Source of the DNA: Paenibacillus shirakamiensis
GTDB taxonomy: Bacteria; Bacillota; Bacilli; Paenibacillales; Paenibacillaceae
NCBI RefSeq assembly: GCF_017874255.1
Contig: NZ_JAGGLD010000001.1
Coordinates: 1-64,000, forward strand
Reading direction: 5' to 3'
Length of the DNA stretch: 64,000 nucleotides
Shown: positions 1-8,938 of the stretch, piece by piece
Layout of the letters: every line of letters begins with the position of its first letter
Numbering within the stretch: position 1 is the stretch's first letter
Notes under the pieces: model-generated
Database searches by the model: none
What the model saw: the letters and a program-made list of their open reading frames with translations, nothing else
What the model was told of the DNA's origin: nothing
Program-made: the position numbers and the translations under genes

Positions 1-21
1 TAAGGATGAATATTTCAATGA

Positions 22-101
<80 letters not shown>

Positions 102-115
102 CTTTTTTATAATGT

Positions 116-192
116 GGAGCCGTGGTGTAGAGGCCCAACATGCCTGCCTGTCACGCAGGAGACCGCGGGTTCGAATCCCGTCGGCTCCGCCA
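116..192 (+). tRNA. tRNA-Asp (GTC)
   Basis: Cloverleaf with acceptor GGAGCCG paired to CGGCTCC, anticodon GTC at 150-152, T-loop TTCGAAT and encoded CCA. Confidence 0.95.
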
Positions 193-237
193 TTATATTT
201 TAAGAATAAACAGAACATGTAATAATTCTCTTTATGA

Positions 238-313
238 GAGCCATTAGCTCAGTTGGTAGAGCACCTGACTTTTAATCAGGGTGTCGAAGGTTCGAGCCCT
301 TCATGGCTCACCA
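238..313 (+). tRNA. tRNA-Lys (TTT)
   Basis: Cloverleaf with acceptor GAGCCAT paired to ATGGCTC, anticodon TTT at 271-273, discriminator A and encoded CCA. Confidence 0.95.
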
Positions 314-343
314 TTCTACCTATGAATGCAAATTTACTTATTT

Positions 344-418
344 GCGGACGTGGCTCAGCGGTAGAGCATCGCCTTGCCAAGGCGAGGGTCGCGGGTTCGA
401 TTCCCGTCGTCCGCTCCA
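344..418 (+). tRNA. tRNA-Gly (GCC)
   Basis: Cloverleaf with acceptor GCGGACG paired to CGTCCGC, anticodon GCC at 376-378, discriminator T and encoded CCA. Confidence 0.95.
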
Positions 419-426
419 ATATATGT

Positions 427-503
427 GCGCCCTTAGCTCAGCTGGATAGAGCGTTTGACTACGAATCAAAAGGCCGGGAGTTCGAATCTCTCAGGGCGCG
501 CCA
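427..503 (+). tRNA. tRNA-Arg (ACG)
   Basis: Cloverleaf with anticodon ACG at 461-463, the form normally edited to ICG by TadA, and encoded CCA. Acceptor GCGCCCT pairs with AGGGCGC. Confidence 0.95.
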
Positions 504-519
504 TTTTAAAATTGTATAT

Positions 520-598
520 GCCGGCGTGGCGGAATGGCAGACGCGCTCGACTCAAAATCGAGTGGGAAACCGTGGAGGTTCGAGTCCTCTCGCCGGTA
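520..598 (+). tRNA. tRNA-Leu (CAA)
   Basis: Class II tRNA: acceptor GCCGGCG pairs with CGCCGGT, the anticodon loop CTCAAAA gives CAA, and there is a small extra variable stem. Unlike the other five, the CCA does not directly follow the discriminator base; TA intervenes before a CCA at 601-603, so the 3' end is probably completed by CCA-adding enzyme. Confidence 0.9.
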
Positions 599-603
599 TA
601 CCA

Positions 604-651
604 AAAGGGTTATAAGATTGCTTTTAAAGCAGTCTTATAACCCTTTTTTAA
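604..651 (+). terminator. Rho-independent terminator of the tRNA array
   Basis: A long inverted repeat (AAAGGGTTATAAGA on the left, TCTTATAACCCTTT on the right) is followed by a run of T. It starts a few bases after tRNA-Leu. Confidence 0.9.
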
Positions 652-818
652 TGCAAATGGTTATATGCATTTAATCATTGTTGTAGGTAGTTGAGATCTT
701 TGTACTATATATTAAGGTCTAAATATATATTTGATACTATTGTGTAATTATAAAATAACTATATTGGTAAATAATCTCGAATATTCATTTGTTACTGAGA
801 CTGAAATTTTGGACTAAA

Positions 819-1115
819 ACCTATAAAACATAGGATCAAACACATACCTCAAATACATAGGAATAAACATAAGACCTCAAATACATAGGAATAAACATAA
901 GACCTCAAATATATAGGAATAAACATAAGACCTCGAATAGATAGCAACAAACATATAACCTTCATATACATAGGATCAAACACATAACCTCAAACACATA
1001 GGAACAAACAGAGAATCTCGAATACATAGAAACAAACATATAACTCAACTACATACCCTCAAGCGCATATCCTCTAGCATTTATTTTGAAGTCCATATCC
1101 TCAAGCCCATAATCC
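819..1115. repeat. Tandem array of a 28-bp AT-rich unit
   Basis: Units begin with ACCTC and read roughly ACCTCAAATACATAGG followed by AATAAACATAAG. By eye they start at 819, 846, 874, 902, 930, 958, 987 and 1015; most are 28 nt, one is 27 and one is 29. The copies at 846-929 are nearly identical. From 1043 to about 1115 the pattern decays into shorter CATA and CCTCAAG fragments. There are no unique spacers, so it is not a CRISPR. The unit is not a multiple of three and no long ORF crosses it. Function unknown. Confidence 0.85.
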
Positions 1116-2065
1116 TCTTTCGATCGGAACTAACGCTCTATATGTTCTTTACAGCGGATAAAAAAGCTTATTCTAAAAAATATGGTCGACAGCCAACTAA
1201 TTATGCCTTCAACAAGCAAGTAGGAAAGTGTGGGAAATATTTTGGACTGAGTTATCCTGAAGTTCACTCCCGAATCTATATTACTAAAAAGCCAATCCCC
1301 AAGAATGCTGTATTATCCACGCTCTTGGGGTATTTATATAAATTTCTTCAAATTTATCCTATTTTGATCAGCCTTCGCGGGTTATAAATTTGCACCCTTT
1401 AAGATCAAAGAGAACACCTTTCAGGAAAAAAATCATGGGTGAGACTGCTGTGTGCAGTCTTGGTAGGGGTTCTGTTTTTGCAACGTAATTATTAATAATC
1501 ATTGTGTAATGGACAATTAATGTCTCTTAAGCTTATTTATATCTTGTTGGCAGCAGAGTTTTTCATATAAATCATCTCTAATTCTACAGAATTCACAAGT
1601 TTCAAACCAATATTTGATATCATTTTGATCTCATAGGTCAATATCTCTAATACAAATATTAAATTAAACAAATTTTATACATAATTAGATTTAAATGGAA
1701 CGCTTGTTTGGAAGGAAATGGTTATACTCTAGCGAATTATGTATGTTGACTTCGTTTTAGAGATAATCTTGACTGGACCGGATAGGAGGTGGCCAATCTA
1801 TTCGTAAGTTTAACTCCACTGAAGCGCTAGTTCTGGTGCTTGATTTAAACTATTCTATACCCCTCATTGTGTAAATGAATAGAGAATGATTTGGATGAGG
1901 TCTAATAGAAGCTGAAGATGTGTTTGTCTGATTGGAAAGCTACTTTAACCATTCAATGAATCTACTTACTTCTACAACTGAAAATGATGGAAAGATTGTC
2001 TTTTAAAATAAATCGGAACTCTGTGCTGTACTATGTTCGAAGCACTAAAAGCCTATTTTCATACC
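1116..2065. other. Gene-poor AT-rich stretch before the NRPS operon
   Basis: I see no convincing gene here. An open frame at 1142-1387 lacks a ribosome binding site and resembles nothing I know. A palindrome AGACTGC-tgtgt-GCAGTCT lies at 1442-1460, without a clean T run. TTGACT occurs twice, at 1746 and 1769, but neither copy has a good -10 at 16 to 18 bases. The promoter of the downstream operon must lie here, but I cannot place it. Confidence 0.6.
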
Positions 2066-2085
2066 AAAAAGGAGATTTAAGCACA

Positions 2086-3315
2086 ATGAAACAAAAAATT
2101 TTAATGATAGGCTTTTCGATGGTAGCTTTAAAGCAGTTCAAAGATCGCACGGATATAGAAGTCTATATTATTGAAGAGGAAGAATTATATGAAAAGAATA
2201 AGTTAAGTGAATTTAAGACGAATCTAGTAAAGAAAATTGTGTTTGGTAACTATATTGATTCCGAAGATTGTGTGGCCATAGCAAAAGTACTGCATGATGA
2301 AATAGAATTTGATGCAGTGTTCCCTTCAAAAGATTATGCAGTGAAAGCAACTGGGAAAATTGCAGATTTGCTAGGATTGCCTGGATTAAAAGAAAAAAAT
2401 GCTAGAATACTGACAAACAAAATTCTACTAAGAGAAGCATGTGAACGATATGATATTCCCCATCCAAGATACAAAAAAATAATTCGAAAAGAAGATCTTT
2501 TCAATTTTTATGAAGGGAATCCATTCATATTCAAACCTGCTACACTTCAAGCTAGCATAGGAATTAGCAAGATTGAATCCGTTGGAGATATTGAAAAGGC
2601 ATGGGAAAATACAACGTCAGCTCTCGACAATCCGAAAATTACAGTATCAAGAGAAATCAACCGAGAACATATTGCCGAGGATTATGTAAATGGGCCAGAA
2701 TTTAGCGTTGAGACTTTAGTAAGAGACAATGAAATTATATTTTCAAATATTACTGAAAAAATAACATTTGATAATAATTTTGTTGAAGAGGGTCACATTG
2801 TTCCAGCCAATATTTCAGCAGCTGATACGGAAAAATTATTATATGAAAAGAAAAATTTAGTTGAAAAACTAGAAATTGATTCAGGATTATTGCATTCGGA
2901 ATGGAAAATTGAAAAAGATGGACCCGTACTGATTGAGTGTGCAGGAAGAATGCCGGGTGACTATATCTATGATTTAATTAGTAATGCTTATGAATTTGAT
3001 TTCTTAAAGGAATATTCGATGATATTAATGCGCGAACCTACGAATATACAGCAACTTGCTACCAAAGTGAGTACAATAAGATATTTTAACTGTCCTGCAG
3101 GTGAATTAAAAGAAATTAAAGGTGTAGACAGCTTAATGGTTCCTGAAGTAGTTGATTTCTCGATAGATAGGAGTATAGGAGATATCATTCCCGTTGTAAA
3201 ATCTTCATGGGATAGAGTAGGACACTTTGTGGTAGTGGGAGAAACGCACGATGAAGTAAATCGAATTGCCAATGAAATTTTGAATCAAGTTGAGTTTGAG
3301 GTCGAAATTAAATGA
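2086..3315 (+). CDS. ATP-grasp carboxylate-amine ligase, NRPS cluster gene 1
   Basis: The product (409 aa) has the layout of BacD/PylC-like ATP-grasp ligases, which activate a carboxylate as acyl-phosphate and join it to an amine. The late motif HSEWK near residue 268, followed by LIECAGRMPG, matches the H-x-E-x-K and E-x-x-x-R metal- and ATP-binding strand of the family. I chose ATG 2086 because AAAAAGGAG lies 11 bases upstream; the frame is open 34 codons further upstream but with no ribosome binding site. It is the first gene of the operon, 18 bases before the transporter. A probable role is adding an amino acid or other acid to the peptide; the substrate cannot be read from sequence. Confidence 0.8.
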   Translation: MKQKILMIGFSMVALKQFKDRTDIEVYIIEEEELYEKNKLSEFKTNLVKKIVFGNYIDSEDCVAIAKVLHDEIEFDAVFPSKDYAVKATGKIADLLGLPGLKEKNARILTNKILLREACERYDIPHPRYKKIIRKEDLFNFYEGNPFIFKPATLQASIGISKIESVGDIEKAWENTTSALDNPKITVSREINREHIAEDYVNGPEFSVETLVRDNEIIFSNITEKITFDNNFVEEGHIVPANISAADTEKLLYEKKNLVEKLEIDSGLLHSEWKIEKDGPVLIECAGRMPGDYIYDLISNAYEFDFLKEYSMILMREPTNIQQLATKVSTIRYFNCPAGELKEIKGVDSLMVPEVVDFSIDRSIGDIIPVVKSSWDRVGHFVVVGETHDEVNRIANEILNQVEFEVEIK

Positions 3316-3333
3316 AATATGTAGGAGAAACAT

Positions 3334-4629
3334 ATGAATAATGGAAAGATAATCTTGAGATTTTTAAGAAACGCAAGAAATATTAGATTGTTGGCATTAG
3401 CCATTTTTATCTCCAATATAGGAAGTGGCATGCAACTCATTGCTGTTAGCAAGCTATTGTACGATAAAACGAATAGTGCCACTTCGATCGGAATTGTAAT
3501 CATTCTCCAATACGTTGTGATGTTTTTAGTCCAGTTTATTTCTGGGACGGTGGTGGATCGAAGTGATCAAAAAAAAATTCTCGTTATTAGCGATTTTACC
3601 AAAGGTGTATTCATAACTGGGGCAGGTACCATTTTCTTAATTCATCCTGATACGGGGTTAAGCTATCTATTTATTATTCTCATCATTGTGAATTTTGTTG
3701 TGCCTTTCTTCTCGAATGCACAATTCACATTAACTCCTGAACTTGTTAGAGATAAGGATGAACTGCTACAGGCAAATAGTATAATCACCACTCTATTTCA
3801 AGCCGGCCAGCTTTTAGGTAGTGCTATTGTTGCTTCTATTATTTTTTTTATGAGTCCTGCGACGGCATTGATTATATCTGGCTGTATGTTTTTTATATCT
3901 GCCTTTTATTTCAAATTAATTAAATACAGCAAACAAATTAAAGAAGTCAACGAACAAAAAAGTACAGGCGTAAGATTTTTTGAAGATTGGAAATATCTAA
4001 TGCAACAAATTGGGAAAGAGAAAAGTGTGTTAGCTCATTTGCTGATGAGTTCTGGTGACTATATGGCGGTAAATATTTTTAATCTGATGCTCATTCCTCT
4101 GGTTGCGGTTCACTATAATAACAACAGCTTCTATATTTCTTTATTCGACAGCGGGTTTGCCATTGGTTCCATGATCATTGTCGCTTTGATCGCTAGTTTT
4201 TCTAAAAAATTAGGGACGAATAACTCTGCTGTAGTTGGATTGTTTTTGCAGTCTATGATTCTTATCATTCTTTCTATTAAAATTCATGTAATATTTGCAT
4301 TCTTGTTAATCATCGTCTATGGATCGGCAAATTCATTTTCAATCACTATTTTTAATACAAATTTACAAAAAAGAAGTACTTCAGAATTCATGGGGCGGAT
4401 CAACTCTGTGAAGAATTTCATAGTGTCTGTACTGACAATTACATTAATCCCCATTCTTTCTCGAATGTTTGATATTTCTATAGAATATGGTCTTCTGGCC
4501 TCGGGTGTTGTCCTTTTTTCATACTCATTCATTTCCTACTTACTAGGGAGAAAGTTTGTATTTGGAAGTGATTATCTATCTAAAGGAATAATATTAAAGA
4601 AATCAAAAAATATTAGTCTAGGAGATTAA
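3334..4629 (+). CDS. MFS transporter (DHA3/MFS_3-like exporter), NRPS cluster gene 2
   Basis: A 431-aa membrane protein with about twelve hydrophobic segments. The loop between the second and third segments carries GTVVDRSDQKK, the major facilitator motif A. Overall it resembles the drug-efflux (EntS/MefA-like) branch. The start is supported by TAGGAGAAACAT just before ATG. Inside a biosynthetic operon, two bases before the next gene, it most likely exports the finished compound and gives self-resistance. The substrate is an inference. Confidence 0.85.
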   Translation: MNNGKIILRFLRNARNIRLLALAIFISNIGSGMQLIAVSKLLYDKTNSATSIGIVIILQYVVMFLVQFISGTVVDRSDQKKILVISDFTKGVFITGAGTIFLIHPDTGLSYLFIILIIVNFVVPFFSNAQFTLTPELVRDKDELLQANSIITTLFQAGQLLGSAIVASIIFFMSPATALIISGCMFFISAFYFKLIKYSKQIKEVNEQKSTGVRFFEDWKYLMQQIGKEKSVLAHLLMSSGDYMAVNIFNLMLIPLVAVHYNNNSFYISLFDSGFAIGSMIIVALIASFSKKLGTNNSAVVGLFLQSMILIILSIKIHVIFAFLLIIVYGSANSFSITIFNTNLQKRSTSEFMGRINSVKNFIVSVLTITLIPILSRMFDISIEYGLLASGVVLFSYSFISYLLGRKFVFGSDYLSKGIILKKSKNISLGD

Positions 4630-4631
4630 TT

Positions 4632-5357
4632 ATGAAAAATGACGATGTAATATACCTCCTGTGTTTCCCATATGGGGGTGGTGGAGCAAGTGTCTATAGT
4701 GAATGGAACAAGCAACTGTCACCCAAAATTAAAGTAGTACCCATCCAACTTCCAGGCAGAGAAAGAGAGATTGGAGAAGATCCATTCACAGATTTGAATA
4801 AAGCAGCGGATCATTATGCAACAATTATTGAAGCTGAATATGTAAATAAAAGAATTGCATTTTTTGGACATTGTTTTCTAGGATCTACATTGGCGTTCGA
4901 GGTAATAAGAAGGCTTGAAAGTGTGCCTGAGTTAAACATTGAACATCTGTTTGCTTCGGCTGCGTTTTCACCCAGTAGTATCCGCGATTATGGGATTGAT
5001 TTAGAGCAAGAGGATGAGTTCATCACAAAAGTTGAAAAGCTGACGGGGCTTAAAAATGAGGCATTTGATATTCCTGATCTAAAAGAGCTATTAATGCCAA
5101 CATTTAAAGCGGATTTCGAGATGGATATTAAATATCCTGTGAGTCATGCAATTGTTAACATCCCCATTTCAGCTATATATGCGGATCATGATGTTTTTGT
5201 AAGCAGAGATGAGGTAGAACAATGGAAACAGCATACATCTAAAGATTACGAGCTTTATGAAGTTGAAGGAGAACATATGTATTTGCTTGATAGAGCAGAT
5301 CTTGCACTTCATATCGTAGAGAAAAGTTTATTAAATTACTCAGAAGGTAGTGAATAG
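4632..5357 (+). CDS. Stand-alone thioesterase-fold protein with Cys nucleophile, NRPS cluster gene 3
   Basis: A 241-aa alpha/beta-hydrolase of the type II thioesterase (GrsT/SrfD) family: N-terminal FPYGGGGAS, the QLPGRE signature near residue 39, Asp in YADHD and His in GEHMYLLD. The usual GHSMG elbow reads GHCFLG, so the nucleophile is Cys81 (codon TGT), and there is one more residue than usual before LAFEV. Editing thioesterases use Ser. Cys in this place is known in the aminoacyl shuttles SyrC and CmaE, which move an amino acid from one carrier protein to another. With a free-standing Thr A-T protein and an A-less terminal module in the same operon, a shuttle role fits well, but it is an inference. 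Starts 2 bases after the transporter stop. Confidence 0.8.
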   Translation: MKNDDVIYLLCFPYGGGGASVYSEWNKQLSPKIKVVPIQLPGREREIGEDPFTDLNKAADHYATIIEAEYVNKRIAFFGHCFLGSTLAFEVIRRLESVPELNIEHLFASAAFSPSSIRDYGIDLEQEDEFITKVEKLTGLKNEAFDIPDLKELLMPTFKADFEMDIKYPVSHAIVNIPISAIYADHDVFVSRDEVEQWKQHTSKDYELYEVEGEHMYLLDRADLALHIVEKSLLNYSEGSE

Positions 5358-5359
5358 AC

Positions 5360-6187
5360 TTGGATAGATTAAAAAACAAGGTTGTTCTCATTACAGGTGC
5401 GGGCAGAGGAATAGGAAAAGCTTGCGCTATTAAAGCTGCTAAAGAGGGCGCGGACATCATTATTTCAGATATCGGCAGTAATATTGATGCTGTGCCGTAC
5501 GATCTTTCGAGAACAAGTCAATTGGATGACACGGAGAAAATATGTAGAAAGCTTGGTGTAAATGTATTAAAAAAACATGCGGATGTTACTAAAATAGAAG
5601 AGATTGCTTCTTTAGTCCAAGATGCCGTTCATCGCTTTGGTAGAATCGATGTTCTAATCAATAATGCAGGAATTGGTGCTCCAGCAGGGAAGGCAGCGCA
5701 CAACTATTCAAGTGAAGAGTGGGACATTTTATTAAATGTTAATCTGTCTGGGCCATGGAGAGTTATAAAATTTGTAGTCCCCATTATGATCAAGCAGCAA
5801 GAAGGAAGCATCATCAATATTGCTTCAACTGCTGGACTCTTAGGATATAAGCATTTCGCTGGGTACGTAGCCTCAAAGCACGGATTAGTTGGATTAACCA
5901 AATCTGCTGCATTGGATTATGCCATGGATAATATTAGGGTCAATGCCATATGTCCCGGACCAGTCTATGATGATGAATTCGTGGATGGAAGTATGACAAA
6001 AGTAGTGGCGGATTCCTTAGGTATTCAATTAGGTGAACAAGAAGAAATTGATCTGCAGTCGGTGGCAATGAATTCGGTTGTATCTCCTACAGATGTTGCG
6101 GAAGCTGCAATTTGGTTAGGTAGCGACGAATCCAAGAGAGTTACAGGTACAAATATTACAGTTGATGCTGGTTATTCTGCTAAATAA
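5360..6187 (+). CDS. SDR-family NAD(P)-dependent oxidoreductase, NRPS cluster gene 4
   Basis: Classical short-chain dehydrogenase of 275 aa: cofactor motif TGAGRGIG (12-19), NNAG (101-104), catalytic Asn128, Ser156, Tyr169 and Lys173 (YVASK). After the second beta strand it has an insertion of about 35 residues (DIGSNIDAVPYDLS and on) that resembles the subfamily including mycofactocin-coupled SDRs and carveol dehydrogenase, whose NAD is thought to be tightly bound. No mycofactocin genes are visible in this window. The start is TTG 5360 behind AGAAGG, 2 bases after the previous stop. It probably oxidises or reduces a hydroxyl or keto group of a precursor or carrier-bound residue, for example the beta-hydroxyl of Thr; that substrate is a guess. 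Confidence 0.85.
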   Translation: MDRLKNKVVLITGAGRGIGKACAIKAAKEGADIIISDIGSNIDAVPYDLSRTSQLDDTEKICRKLGVNVLKKHADVTKIEEIASLVQDAVHRFGRIDVLINNAGIGAPAGKAAHNYSSEEWDILLNVNLSGPWRVIKFVVPIMIKQQEGSIINIASTAGLLGYKHFAGYVASKHGLVGLTKSAALDYAMDNIRVNAICPGPVYDDEFVDGSMTKVVADSLGIQLGEQEEIDLQSVAMNSVVSPTDVAEAAIWLGSDESKRVTGTNITVDAGYSAK

Positions 6188-6199
6188 AGGAGAGAACCT

Positions 6200-8938
6200 A
6201 TGATGAATGTCTTAGAGACAAAGGCAGTAGTACAAACTTCAACTACAACAAATGTTTTGCTTGTAAAAAAATTAACAATAGAAGAAATTTCAAAAATTCA
6301 TCAAAAATCTATTAATCAAGATCATGTGGATCTTTTCATTACGGTGGAACAAGTTCCTAGTCCAGAAATGTATGAAGAGTATATTAAGAGGGAAAAAAAT
6401 CGAGCCATCGGGTTGGCGGAGAAAATCAGAATTACTCTAATCTTAAATGAAAATAATGCAACATTAGTACTAACCTCAGATCTCACTAAAGCTAATTTGT
6501 CTGGATTATTACAGGTATACAATGATCTATTAGATAATATTCAGATGATCGAGTTGGATGCAGATGAGGTTGAGCGTCCTGCAAAAGCTTCAATTAAATG
6601 GGGAGTTCCTCTATTGGATGAAGCAACCCAAGGGAATTTTAATGAATATAATATTGTTCAATTAAAAGGTCAAAGCGTATCTCATTTTGCTCTTCAAAAT
6701 CAGGCCATATATGCGGCGCTTGCACAAACTCTAAAGCTATACGGTGATGAAGACCTGAATGTCTATGCTAAAAGTCTAACTATGAGCGGACAGACTATAC
6801 TAAAGGGTAAACTAAACCAAGATGGAACGATTAATCCCAACCAGCAAGCTATTCAAAATGGGGAGAGCGCCGGTTACACAACAGGCATTATTAGTATTGA
6901 TGTAGATAATAAGAAGTTTGATTATACGTACTGTCTAAGTCCTAAATATCCATTAACGTGCGTAATAAAACAAAATGGAGGAGTTGTCCATTCTGTATCA
7001 CTACAGGCTAGCGTCGACACTATGGATTCCGAAGTACTCCGACAATTCGGTACAATGCTTGAGTATTTCTTAACCCCTATTCAGGCGGATTCAGATTCTA
7101 GCATGAATGAAGTAATAAATGAATTAATGACTCCATTTGGTAGAAGGACAGTTGTATTGGAGCAGGAAAATATACTGGATCGATTAGAAAAAATAGAGCG
7201 ACAATTTGCTCAGAATATAGCTCTCTCAGACACACAGGGAGACATCACTTTTGAAGAATTAGCACAACGAAGTGATAGTATAGCCACACATCTGATCAAA
7301 GAAGGGTTAAAAACAGGAGATAAGGCTGTTATTTCTGTGAAGCAGGATAATGAACTTGTGTTATTAATGATTGGAGTGATTAAGGCTGGCGGTGTATACA
7401 TTCCTGTAGATCCTAACTATCCTGAAGAAAGAATATCCTTTATCTTAAAAGATTCTGGAGCAAAATTCTTTATATCTAATCTTATTCAAAATTCACAAGA
7501 TGAAGATGCGGACTATATAACCATACAACCATCCGGCTTATTGCAACAGACGCAGCTGGAACCACACAATGACTTGCTTCTCCCCGCTTATACCCCTCAA
7601 TCGGGTTATGTAATTTATACATCTGGAACATCCGGTGTACCTAAAGGTGTTCAAGTCTCTTGTGATAACATTATTGCTTTAGTAGAAGCGACTCAAGAAG
7701 AGTTCGAGCTTTCAGCTCATGATGTGTGGACCATGTTCCATTCTTCTTCTTTTGATTTCTCTGTGTGGGAGATGTGGGGGAGCTTATTAAGTGGCGCCAA
7801 ACTGGTTGTAGTTCCAAGAGAAACAGCTACCTCAATGTACGATTTCTACGATTTGCTTATTGAACATCATGTGACTGTATTAAACCAAACCCCCTCTTCT
7901 TTTTATGCTTTACAAAATATTGAGTCTGAACAAAGAATACCACGTCTAAATTCAATTAGGTTGATCATTTTTGGCGGGGAAGCTTTGGATAACACAAAGC
8001 TAAAAAAATGGTTTCAAAGGTACTCATCAAGTAAATGTAGGCTTGTGAACATGTATGGCATAACTGAGACGACTGTTCATGTGACCTATCAAAATATTTT
8101 CAAAAGAAATTTGGACACAAGTAGTCAGAGTATAGGCGTTCCTATCAAAGGGTGGAAAATATCTGTTCGAGATCCTTATGGAGTACCTTGTCTCCTCGGA
8201 GTGGAAGGTGAGATCTGGGTAGGAGGTGCTGGCCTTTCAAATGGCTATATAAATAGAGAAAAGCTTAATACAGAAAAATTTATTATCGATAAGCTATCCG
8301 GAGAACGCTGGTATAAAAGTGGAGACCTTGGAAAAATAAAATCAGATGGCAGCATCGATTACTTAGGCAGAATTGACAATCAAGTGAAAATACGAGGGTA
8401 TCGGATTGAACTTGATGAAATCAAGAAACATGTGAGTCGAATCCCTGGTGTGAGGGAAGTTGTTGTAACCGTTCAAAATAACGACAAGGATGAACATAAG
8501 CAAATTATCGCTTTTTTTGAAAGTAATAAAGACTATAGTTCTAATGATATTAGAGATATCCTAATGAAAGAGCTACCTTCCTATATGATTCCTTCAAAAT
8601 CAGTTCACGTTGAAGACATTCCCCTAACTATAAATGGAAAAATTGATTTCAAAAAGTTATTAGATGAACAGAATGAGCCTTATCAAGCAAAAACAGCTGC
8701 TAATTCAGGTGAAAATGTTCTTTTAGAAGTATGGTGTAAGATATTAGGTCAACAAATTACAGATGAGGATAATTTCTTTGACTGTGGCGGGAATTCTCTA
8801 CTTGCCGTGTCATTGTTATCTGAATTGAAACAAAAGGTTAGTAAGGATATATTGCTTAGAGATCTTTACGTGCATTCATCGCCAAGTAGTATGCGAGCTT
8901 TCTTAAAAGCAAAGGAACGGGGAGAAGTCAGCGTATGA
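6200..8938 (+). CDS. NRPS 1: degenerate C-like domain, A domain (Thr), T domain
   Basis: 912 aa. Residues 1 to about 300 look like a worn condensation domain: the last part (YPLTCVIKQNGG up to EYFL) matches the end of C domains, but no HHxxxDG is present. The A domain (about 330-820) has YTSGTSGVPKG, FDFSVWE, YGITETT, YKSGDLG and NGKID. Aligned by eye to GrsA, the pocket residues are DFWNIGMVHK, the standard threonine code. The T domain has DCGGNSL with the phosphopantetheine site at Ser866. It is essentially a free-standing Thr A-T protein, like SyrB1. AAAGGAGAG precedes ATG 6200. Its stop overlaps the start of the next gene (ATGA), so the two are probably translationally coupled. Confidence 0.9.
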   Translation: MMNVLETKAVVQTSTTTNVLLVKKLTIEEISKIHQKSINQDHVDLFITVEQVPSPEMYEEYIKREKNRAIGLAEKIRITLILNENNATLVLTSDLTKANLSGLLQVYNDLLDNIQMIELDADEVERPAKASIKWGVPLLDEATQGNFNEYNIVQLKGQSVSHFALQNQAIYAALAQTLKLYGDEDLNVYAKSLTMSGQTILKGKLNQDGTINPNQQAIQNGESAGYTTGIISIDVDNKKFDYTYCLSPKYPLTCVIKQNGGVVHSVSLQASVDTMDSEVLRQFGTMLEYFLTPIQADSDSSMNEVINELMTPFGRRTVVLEQENILDRLEKIERQFAQNIALSDTQGDITFEELAQRSDSIATHLIKEGLKTGDKAVISVKQDNELVLLMIGVIKAGGVYIPVDPNYPEERISFILKDSGAKFFISNLIQNSQDEDADYITIQPSGLLQQTQLEPHNDLLLPAYTPQSGYVIYTSGTSGVPKGVQVSCDNIIALVEATQEEFELSAHDVWTMFHSSSFDFSVWEMWGSLLSGAKLVVVPRETATSMYDFYDLLIEHHVTVLNQTPSSFYALQNIESEQRIPRLNSIRLIIFGGEALDNTKLKKWFQRYSSSKCRLVNMYGITETTVHVTYQNIFKRNLDTSSQSIGVPIKGWKISVRDPYGVPCLLGVEGEIWVGGAGLSNGYINREKLNTEKFIIDKLSGERWYKSGDLGKIKSDGSIDYLGRIDNQVKIRGYRIELDEIKKHVSRIPGVREVVVTVQNNDKDEHKQIIAFFESNKDYSSNDIRDILMKELPSYMIPSKSVHVEDIPLTINGKIDFKKLLDEQNEPYQAKTAANSGENVLLEVWCKILGQQITDEDNFFDCGGNSLLAVSLLSELKQKVSKDILLRDLYVHSSPSSMRAFLKAKERGEVSV

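Noticed and set aside
819-1115. CRISPR array
   Set aside because: Units abut each other with no unique spacers, and copies decay gradually; no cas genes nearby.
1142-1387. 81-codon open frame
   Set aside because: No ribosome binding site, no recognisable domain, in an AT-rich gene-poor stretch next to decayed repeats.
1746-1774. Promoter of the NRPS operon at the repeated TTGACT
   Set aside because: Neither TTGACT has an acceptable -10 at 16 to 18 bases; it is more than 300 bases from the first gene.
1984-2085. Longer N-terminus for the first ATP-grasp ligase
   Set aside because: The extra 34 codons have no ribosome binding site, while AAAAAGGAG sits before ATG 2086 and the protein then begins like its family.
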